From: Cynocephalus volans
Lineage: Eukaryota > Chordata > Mammalia > Dermoptera > Cynocephalidae
Direction: 5' to 3'
Assembly (NCBI RefSeq): GCF_027409185.1
Contig: NC_084471.1
Location: forward strand, 7,470,535 to 7,534,534
DNA length: 64,000 nt
The position numbers and the translations under genes are program-made. Positions 57,080-64,000 of this stretch are shown here, in pieces. Position 1 is the stretch's first letter. Every line of letters starts with the position of its first letter. The notes below the pieces were generated by a model. It did no database searches. It was not told where the DNA came from and worked only from the letters and a program-made list of their open reading frames with translations.

Positions 57080-58650
57080 AGGCGTCCTGCCTCGAGCTGA
57101 GAGGGGCCATTTATTTCCCGCCGCGGGCTCAGCCCGGCCGAGGCCGACAGGCGTCAGGTGTAGGCCCCAGCCGGGCCAGAGCAGTTCTGCGACCGAACCC
57201 CCGGCCCGCCGCCCCGCGCCCGCCCCGCGCCCGCCCCTGGCCTCGCACTCACCCGGCAGCAAACGTCGCCGGCCCGGGTCGCCCGGCACATGGGCCGCGC
57301 CCGCGAGGACTGACCGCTCGGGGGCGTCGTGTGCCGCCGAGCTGTGCCTGGCGCCCATTCCGGACCGGGTCCTGCGGCTGTCCCGCGACAAGCACACTTA
57401 GGGGCCATTGTCCTTTGGGGAGTGGTAGAAAGTTCGCTTGAAACATCCGATTTAAACCGATCTTCACGACTTCTTCACATCTGGCTTGTTCGCTGCCGCC
57501 TCGCCCGCGCCTGGCACTCAGTAGGTGCTCAATAAACGTGCACGGGCTGGCTGCGCGGACAGGGCCGCTCTGCGCGTCGTCACTACGGACGGAGGCTGCC
57601 GGGCCTTTCCCGACCTCAGGGAACCGCTTCGCAGGCCCCCTCCTCCCCCTCGGGCGAGGGCGCGCTGGGGGCGGGGAGGGTGCCGCTCCCTGAGGGGCGA
57701 CCACCCTCGACGACTGGAGCTGAGGCGGGGCGGGGGGCGGCCTCTGAGCACGCCCAGCCTGGCCGAGGCGGTGCCCCCGGCGGCCGTGCGAGCCGGCCCG
57801 GGGCCCCCACCCCCCACCTGCCGCCCGCCGGAGGGGAGGGGGCGGCCCCGGACGCCCGCGCCCGCCCCTCCCCCCGCGGGCCGGCGGCCGGCGCCCATTG
57901 GCCGGCCGCGCGCGGCGCCCCGCCCCCTGGCGGCCGCGGGCCAATGAGCGTGCGGCTGTCAGCTCGTCAGCCGCGCCGGCTCGGTGGCTCGGGAGCCCGA
58001 GCGGTGGCGGAGCAGCGAGCAGCCGGGAGCGCTCGCGGGAGCGGCCGGTCGGTGGGTCGGTCCCCGCGCCTCGCACGCCCGCACGCCCGGCCGGGCCCGC
58101 AGCGAGCATGGGCGCAGCGGCCGTGCGCTGGCACTTGTGCGTGCTGCTCGCCCTGGGCGCGCGCGGGAGGCTGGCGGGGGGCAGCGGGCTTCCAGGTAAG
58201 CGCCCCGACAGAGGGGCCGCGGGCGCCGGCGGGCGCCGGCGGGCGCCGGGGGCTTGGGGCGGTGGAGGCGCGGTCCCGGCGGCCCCCCAGCCCGCGCCGT
58301 CGGGAGGGCGGCAGCCCGCGCGGCCCCGCGCCCGCCCCGCCTCTTTGCAAAGTAACTTCTGGGGCTAGCCCGGGGCGCCCCCTCCCCGCAGCCCGGGCGG
58401 CCCGGGGCTCCTGGAGCCCGGCGGGGCCGCAGCAGGGGCGGGGTGGGCTGAGGCCCCGGGGAGGGGAAGCGTGAGGCGGGAGGAAGAAAGAAAGCGCGAC
58501 GGCTGGCCGACGGGGGTCCCGGCCAGCGGACCGAGGCGGGGCAGGGACCCCGGAGCCAAGAGGGGTGCTCCCCCGGGGGAGAGGGGAGCGCGGGCAGAAG
58601 GAGGGTCGGAGGGGCGACGGGAGGAGGTGAGCCGAGGGGGAAAGGACGGA
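57080..58650 (+). promoter_or_regulatory. SCUBE1: SCUBE1 CpG island and promoter
   Basis: GC content and CpG density jump at about 57.1 kb and stay high past exon 1. Core-promoter candidates near the ATG are an inverted CCAAT box (ATTGG, 57897-57901) and a forward CCAAT box (57941-57945) flanking a GC box (GCCCCGCCCCC, about 57917-57927). This layout suits NF-Y and Sp1 in a TATA-less promoter, with starts expected roughly at 57970-58080. No TATA box is seen. A MIR-like 3' tail ('ggcactcagtaggtgctcaa', about 57512-57533) is embedded in the island. The exact start site cannot be read from sequence. Confidence 0.85.
58108..58195 (+). CDS. SCUBE1: SCUBE1 exon 1 coding part (signal peptide)
   Basis: SCUBE1 is a secreted and cell-surface glycoprotein with EGF-like repeats and a CUB domain, made by endothelium and platelets and able to act as a growth-factor co-receptor. 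The ATG at 58108 has a strong context (A at -3, G at +4). The 29 codons plus one base encode a signal peptide: MGAAAVRW, then the hydrophobic core [10 protein letters not shown], then [12 protein letters not shown], closely matching my memory of the human protein's start. The exon ends CCAG|GTAAGC, a near-ideal donor with GT at 58196-58197, leaving phase 1. Longer frames crossing this donor are intron read-through. Window evidence covers only the first two exons of a roughly 1,000-residue protein. Confidence 0.95.
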
Positions 58651-59170
58651 TAGAGAAAAGGAGGGCAGGGAGGTGGTGGGTGGAGGGACAGACGGACAAA
58701 AAATGAGGTTCAGAGGGAGCAGACAAAAGGACACGGGGAGAAGCCCGGAGAGAGACCAGAAAGACCGGAGGGGGAGAAGGAGGCAAATGGACAGCAGGAA
58801 GGAAAAAGACAGATCGAAGGAGGGGGGACATGAGAGACGGACCCCCACCGGTGGACAAGAGGAGAGAGCAGGAGAGGTGGAGACAGATGGACACCAGAGA
58901 AAGAGATAGGGGACTGGGGTGGGGGTGGGGGACAGAGGGAGGGAGACAGAGAAGGATGGAAATGCCGGGAAAGCCATGGACAGATGGACAGTCCGACAGG
59001 AAGGGAAGGAGAGACAGAGGGGAAGAAGGCAGAGGGGACAAACAGACAGACACAGAAGGAAAGAGGTGGATGGGAGCAGGAAGGGGAGACCAGACATGGG
59101 ATATCAGTGGCGAGGGGATCCAGGAGAGGAGGCAGGAGACACTGGAGGAAATGCACATGAGAGGAGGTGG
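58590..59170. repeat. polypurine-biased tract in SCUBE1 intron 1
   Basis: About 580 bp in which the + strand is overwhelmingly A and G, with loose repeats such as 'gacagatgga', 'agagacaga' and 'ggaaggag'. Not a simple tandem repeat, but degenerate GGA/GACA-like wording suggests decayed microsatellite growth. The purine-rich strand is the RNA-like strand of SCUBE1. Confidence 0.85.
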
Positions 59171-60932
59171 GCTTACCACGGTGATCCCCTGTCTTCCTGC
59201 CCTGTCCCCTCCTGTTCTCTTGTTGTCTGGAAGGGACTCCCTCTGTAGAAAAGCTAGAATCACATTCTCTCCTCCCAGGTCTTCAGAGGAGCTTCGTCCC
59301 TTTCTCTCCTTGGAGGGGGAATGTGGGGGGAGTCTCCTGCCTGCCTTTGCTCAAGCTGGCCTCCCAGTAGTCCGTTTTGGGGCAGTGTGGGGTCTTTTCC
59401 TGAAAGTCACGCCCTGAGCAAGGATGCTAGGCCATTTAAACTATCTCACAGTTGGAGCCATGCTTTTTTCCCTGTGCCCCCCTCCTGGAAGCTGGGCCCT
59501 GCTGCCCGTACCCCAATGTGTCTGTAGGTGTCTCTCCCAGGCTTTGGGGCCCTTCACCTCTGTGCAACTGTGTGTGCCTCTCTCCACCTCTCTGTTCCTC
59601 TTTGTGTCTCTCCATGTCTGTCTCTATCTCCCGTCCCCCTTCTCCCCTCCGTGGAAGCCCTGTGACTGTGAAACCCCAGCGGCCGTTCCCCAGCATAAGC
59701 AAACCAAAGTCAAGGTGAGCAACCCATACTGGGAGAGCTGGGCTGCCCTGCACCAGGAAGCTCTGCCCAGGCCAGGGAATGTGGCATGAGGACCTGTAGG
59801 GACAAATGGCCTGTTGACTCCTCTCCCTCTCCTCGAGCTCACCTGCCCTCTCCCCACCCCCTTCTCCCCACACATAAGGTGTGTTGGGAGATAGCCCCAC
59901 CCAGCCCTCACCAGCATCCATCATTTCCATCCCGATGAAGACGCTTACCTGGATGGGAGATTAGGGTTGGGGGGCTGCAAGCAAATCCAGAGCCCCAGGC
60001 AGTTTCCTTTCCCTCATTCCCACACACTGACCCTTCAGAGTGGGAAGAGCCATCTCTGTGACCAGCTGACTCTGCTGGTCCTGTCTCAGATGTGGCCCGT
60101 GCTTCCCCCTGGAAGCATGTAGGTTGGCCCTCTCTGGCCTCTGGCTTCCTGCCCTTGAGGCAGTTCTGCCCCTGCACGGGGGTCCCTCTGTTGCCACTTC
60201 CCCAAAAGGCCCCAATGTTCCTGCTGGCCCCTGGCCTTCATCCACCACCTCTGGCCCCCTTTCCACCCTCCCTGAGGGCAGCTGTAGAGGATGGCCTGCC
60301 CACTTGAGCAGACACAACCACCCTGAAAAGCCATGCCATGTCTGTGTGCATGTGTGTGTGTGTGTGTACATGTGTGTACGCAGGGAGGTCATTCTGTTGT
60401 GTTGCTTTTTGATGCCTCTCTTTCTTCAGGGGTGGGCTGGAGCCTTGGGGGCTGGGGCAGAGGAGGAAGAGTCCTGGGGAGGGAGGAAGTGGATCTCTTA
60501 GAGAGGCCCTACTTACAGATTTGGAATCCAGATGCCAGACAGGGGGCTAATTCAGAGGGGACATCTCTGGGGACCAGGCAGCTTAAGGTGAGGACAGAGA
60601 CTCAAAGAGATGGGGACATTCCAAACTTGCCCCTGCGGGGCTACGCTCGGGGTGATGTTCTCAGGGTAGCTGCTGAGGGTCCCTTGTGCTGCTCTCCTGG
60701 GTCCTTCTGTCTGTCAGTCATACATCTGTATTCACAGCTTGCTGGAAGTAAATGGCACATAGAAAAGCTTATTCTGTGCTGGACTCTGGTCCCTGCCCCT
60801 AATGAACTACTGACCTATTAACAGCACTCATTGGGCTCAGTTCCCTCATCTACAAGAGGAATTAAACTGCATTACAACTAAGGTTCTTCTGGCTGGGCTA
60901 TCCTGTGCCCCAAGGGTCCTCTCCATGTCTGA

Positions 60933-60936
<4 letters not shown>

Positions 60937-61027
<91 letters not shown>

Positions 61028-61041
61028 CAGAGAGAGAGAGA
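60937..61041. repeat. (TG)27(AG)n compound microsatellite
   Basis: 54 bp of uninterrupted TG (60937-60990) abuts about 50 bp of AG with two AC interruptions (60991-61041). Likely highly variable in length, with joint Z-DNA and triplex potential. Confidence 0.98.
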
Positions 61042-61599
61042 ATGCATGGTTCGGGTGAATACACAGATACACAGAATCTGTTTTGCATTATTTTGCCACG
61101 GCAGCTGTTCCAGACTGAAGGTGTATATGTGTGTTAGGGGTGGGAGAAGGCAGGGAGTACCAGGAGCCCTCAAAACCTAGACTGAACTTGAATTTAGAAG
61201 TTGGCATATGAGAACCAGTTTCATATCTAGATTTCTGAGGTGGGGAGGAGAATGGGGGAGATCAAAACTATCGATGAGCCAAGTTTAGGCCAGTTGAGGG
61301 TGTGGTTTTGCCTCTGGACACTCCAGTCTGGGGATGTGGATGCCAGATGAAGAATCCAGTATTTCTACAGCCTAGGGGCTGGGTGGGATCCCATGTTTAA
61401 GTCACCTGCAGGAGCCTCCTAGCATGGCCTCTGCTCACTGCTCCACCCTAGCCTCAGTTTCCCCATCCGTAACCCTTATGGACTGGATTTAAATTCCTCC
61501 AAGGACACTTCTGGCTTTAAATTCTAGAATGAGGAGAGTAGAGGAGGGTTGGAGTGTTGCTTGTGGTGAAAGCAAGACACACAAAAGAGAGCCATTTCC

Positions 61600-61760
61600 T
61601 TGATGTGTCCCTATGCCCCAGCTTTCTCATCTTTTCAGTGGGAATAATAGCCCTGCTCAGTGGGACTGTTGTGAAAACAAATGAGATCAAGCATACTGGT
61701 AGCATTGCGCCTAGCACAGTGTAGCTGCCCCAAAGATGCTACCAGTTGGTCTTTGTCACA
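61600..61760 (+). repeat. MIR SINE 3' half in SCUBE1 intron 1
   Basis: 'ctttctcatcttttcagtgg', 'gaataatagccctgctcag', 'gggactgttgtgaaaac' and 'gcctagcacagtgtagctg' fit the 3' half of sense MIR. Confidence 0.6.
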
Positions 61761-61900
61761 CAAGATTGTCATGTGACAGCTGTTATTGTTAATTACCCCA
61801 ACCATCAATGGAAGAGCAGAGGACAAGCTCCCCTACCCCATACTGTCGCTGCCTGCTTCCCTGGCTACACTCACCTGTTGTTTCTCCCACCCCCCAACAG

Positions 61901-62032
61901 GGGCAGGTGATGTGGATGAGTGCTCGGAGGGCACAGATGACTGCCACATTGACGCCATCTGCCAGAACACACCCAAGTCCTACAAGTGCCTCTGCAAGCC
62001 AGGCTATAAGGGGGAAGGGAGGCAGTGTGAAG
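61901..62032 (+). CDS. SCUBE1: SCUBE1 exon 2 (first calcium-binding EGF domain)
   Basis: A 132-nt exon between the acceptor 'ccccaacag' and donor 'GAAG|GTGAGT', phase 1 at both ends, so it is a symmetric one-domain EGF exon. Joined to exon 1 it continues ...[17 protein letters not shown]. The domain has the DVDEC calcium-binding start and six cysteines spaced C-x6-C-x5-C-x8-C-x-C-x10-C. The segment [12 protein letters not shown] fits the Asx beta-hydroxylation consensus C-x-[DN]-x4-[FY]-x-C-x-C. The [18 protein letters not shown] wording matches SCUBE1 better than SCUBE2 (DDCHADALCQNTPTSYKC) or SCUBE3 ([18 protein letters not shown]) as I recall them. No stop or frameshift is present. Confidence 0.97.
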
Positions 62033-62809
62033 GTGAGTCCAGTCCTGCCCTTCTAGCCACACCCTGTGGCTGCTGGGGGCCCTGCAGGTGGCCAGTGCTC
62101 CACCATTTAATGCCAGGCAGGGCTCAGCTGCCAGCCGCACAGTGAGGGGGGCTGACAGCACAGTCTTCTCTCAGCCTAGGGAGGGAGGTTGCAGGCTTTC
62201 TGGGAACATGAGATGCTTCCCTGGAGAGTGGAAGCTGGAGTCATGGGTGCCTGACTCACCCAGGTTTGCAACATTTTGTTTTTTAAAGACATTGAGATGA
62301 AGCATTGAATGATATATTTGTGCATCTGTCCCTTACTGGATATATGGGGGAGTAAAGGCCTGGGGTGAGTCTCTCCACACAGTCCCTAACTTTAAACACA
62401 ATACCACCTGTGTGGTCTGTAGCTTCCCACAAAGGACCTGCTCAGTAGCTGGCCATGGTCACAGGAGACATGAGGCTGGCTCAGGTCTTCTGTCTCAAGC
62501 TCCAGAGCTTGGACAGGGTGGTGGATTGGTACCATCTCTCTGTCTGGCCTTTCTTCCCTGCACCTGGGCTGGTGGTTTGTCCACCTGGCTTTAGAAACTG
62601 CCTCCCTGGAAGGTTGGAAGTCAGAGAGAAATGAGCAGTCTTGGCTGTGTTCTGGACTCTCCAAGCCAGATGGAACCATTGAGAGCATTTGTCCATGAGG
62701 GTCTTTTCAGTCATCCTGACCCCATGGGTCTAGGGCAGGGCCCAACCTCAGGGGGCTGGAAACACCTCCCTCCATGATTGATGTGCACCCCTGGATGGAG
62801 CCACTGATC

Positions 62810-62940
62810 CAAATCTTCTCCATTCACTCCTATTATATAGAAGAGGAAAAATGAAGCTCAGAGAATAGAAGCAACTTTTTAAAGTTCCCAGCTTTGTGAC
62901 ATACTGAGGACTGTAACCCAGCTCTTCCAATTCCCACTCA
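62810..62940 (-). repeat. MIR SINE, reverse, in SCUBE1 intron 2
   Basis: 'cactcctattatatagaag', 'aggaaaaatgaagctcagag' and 'gactgtaacccagctcttcc' correspond to antisense MIR. Confidence 0.55.
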
Positions 62941-63599
62941 GTGACTCTCTAGCATCTCCTTTTCTCCCTGAGCCCTGCCAGCTTAATTTTTTGAAGCATG
63001 AGAGCAACTTGTGAGAACAAGATGGGGGTACCCGGTCTTTCTGTCAACAGGCCTAGCATTTTATAGGAGGTGCAGCCACACCTCCTTGGGATGCTGGCAG
63101 TATAAATCCATCTCATTTATTGAGCATCTACTTAAGGCTGAGTGCTGGGCAGATGACATCATCCTGGATCATGCCTGGTTTGGTCATATCCCTGGCTTGC
63201 TAGAGGCCCGGAATCTGGATAGGGGCACTGGCACCTACCACAGACCTCTGGAAGGAGGCAGATAGAGCAGGTCATGAATGAGAGGCCTGGCGGGACAGCC
63301 TCCCCAGCTGCTGGAGGGCGTGGAGGATAGCTCAGTGGTTCAGGTGGCACATGCAAGGCTGTGTGTGACAGCTCTCTGACCCTCTGCTCTGCCCCCCAGA
63401 CCAGTGCCCTGGACAGGGAGGGCCATAGGCAACCCCCATCTCTGCTGGTTTAAGCCACTGACCGGGCCTTTTCCTCCCCGAGCCCAGCACCAAAGGTCCT
63501 CTCCCGCTTTCTCTGCCCAGGAGGTCCATGCTTTGTCTCCTACCTGCTCCCTGAAGACATCCAGAGTCCAGCTTTAACTCCCCATTTTGCTTGAGCCCT

Positions 63600-63740
63600 G
63601 GATTAGCAGTCAGACTCTTGTCCCAAGCCCAGCTCTGCCACTTGCTGGCTCTGTGGGCCTCATGTCCTCACCTGCTAGAGGGGGAAATCATTTTCCCCTC
63701 CTGAGTGTAAGGATGAGAGAGGAGGAGACTTGTGAATCAG
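63600..63740 (+). repeat. MIR SINE, in SCUBE1 intron 2
   Basis: 'cagactcttgtcccaagccc', 'agctctgccacttgctggct' and 'ctcatgtcctcacctgctag' are sense MIR. Confidence 0.5.
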
Positions 63741-64000
63741 CACATGTTGAGTTGCCACCTTAACAATACATGGACTGACTACTAGGAACCAGGGGAAGGA
63801 CACCATGTGGTCACTTGCTCCCTAAGTCCCCTGTGAGTGAGTGCTGGCAGGGGTTCTGGGGACCTAAGTGGACCTTCTCCCACTTGCACTCAGGTTTTCT
63901 CACCCCTGGGACCCACCCACAGTCATCAATCAGAATTGACACAGCCTGCCAGAGTGTTCACCCAAGGACCATCAAATCCCCCACTGGCTTCCCTGTGAGG

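Larger units (their letters stand above)
58196..61900 (+). other. SCUBE1: SCUBE1 intron 1 (3,705 bp)
   Basis: Bounded by the donor GTAAGC at 58196 and the acceptor with tract 'ttctcccaccccccaacag' ending at 61900. It opens G-rich (58196-58480), passes into a purine-rich tract (58590-59170), and then holds ordinary sequence, a short (GT)n near 60350-60367 and a (TG)n(AG)n compound repeat at 60937-61041. A sense MIR 3' half lies near 61600-61760. No further exon of SCUBE1 or another gene is evident. Minus-strand frames of up to 434 codons across 57.2-59.3 kb are composition artefacts. Confidence 0.85.
62033..64000 (+). other. SCUBE1: SCUBE1 intron 2, partial
   Basis: Starts GTGAGT at 62033 and runs off the right edge. 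It contains an antisense MIR near 62810-62940 and a sense MIR near 63600-63740, otherwise unassigned sequence. I see no second EGF exon (no DECxN-type cysteine pattern flanked by splice sites) in the remaining 2 kb. Confidence 0.85.

Noticed and set aside
58108-58368. Longer exon 1 reading through 58195
   Set aside because: Sequence beyond 58195 is an excellent GTAAGC donor, and the exon 2 join restores the known SCUBE1 sequence.
57249-59263. Minus-strand open frames of 286, 376 and 434 codons over the SCUBE1 promoter and intron 1
   Set aside because: They run through CpG-island and polypurine DNA opposite exon 1, are Pro/Arg/Ser/Leu-rich from composition, overlap in several frames, and show no domain or splice logic.
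61786-62145. 119-codon plus-strand frame as a stand-alone gene
   Set aside because: It is SCUBE1 exon 2 read through its acceptor and donor into the introns. Only 61901-62032 is coding.

Overview
This window is nuclear DNA from a placental mammal. The evidence is exon/intron structure with GT-AG splice sites, CpG-island promoters, abundant fossil MIR, L2, L1, MaLR and Tigger-type repeats, and several younger tRNA-derived SINEs. The SINEs come as a tRNA-Ile-like monomer and a two-armed tRNA-like form, each with pol III A and B boxes and target-site duplications. From memory of SINE families they fit colugos (Dermoptera, CYN-type) best. A horseshoe-bat-type lineage is the main alternative, so the species call is tentative.

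One protein-coding gene is certain. SCUBE1 starts on the + strand at 58108. Exon 1 (coding 58108-58195) carries the signal peptide and exon 2 (61901-62032) carries the first calcium-binding EGF domain. The rest of the gene lies beyond the right edge. Its CpG island runs from about 57.1 to 58.65 kb, with a pair of opposed CCAAT boxes and a GC box just upstream of the ATG. At the left edge (1 to about 1090) is a second CpG island with good splice donors on the minus strand. In human, MPPED1 is the divergently transcribed neighbour of SCUBE1 at a similar distance, so this island is probably the MPPED1 promoter and first exon(s). No MPPED1 coding sequence is visible.

The roughly 56 kb between the islands has no convincing gene. 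Layout: 1.1-7.0 kb is GC-rich unique DNA with MIR/L2 fossils. 7.08-7.83 kb is a 20-bp minisatellite whose right end holds ten identical copies. 8-25 kb is mixed unique DNA, MIR and L2, an MLT1-like LTR (19.1-19.6 kb), and a candidate conserved regulatory element near 20.1 kb. 26.2-31 kb is an abrupt AT-rich block made mostly of a decayed minus-strand L1 with nested insertions. 34-40 kb holds SINEs, an LTR-like element, a Tigger-type DNA transposon and L1 fragments that include an internal duplication. 42.4-43.1 kb is a second stretch of candidate regulatory DNA. 45-54.9 kb carries L2, MIR and L1 3' ends. 55.7-56.9 kb is a second, GT-rich minisatellite with repeated ACGTG motifs about 1.2-2.4 kb upstream of the SCUBE1 start codon. 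Intron 1 of SCUBE1 begins G-rich and then becomes strongly purine-rich, and also carries a (TG)n(AG)n compound microsatellite.

I found no new enzymatic or defence-like system. The observations most worth following are the two minisatellites, the candidate enhancers, the SINE subfamily structure, and a minus-strand signal-peptide-like frame that ends at a splice donor in the left CpG island.
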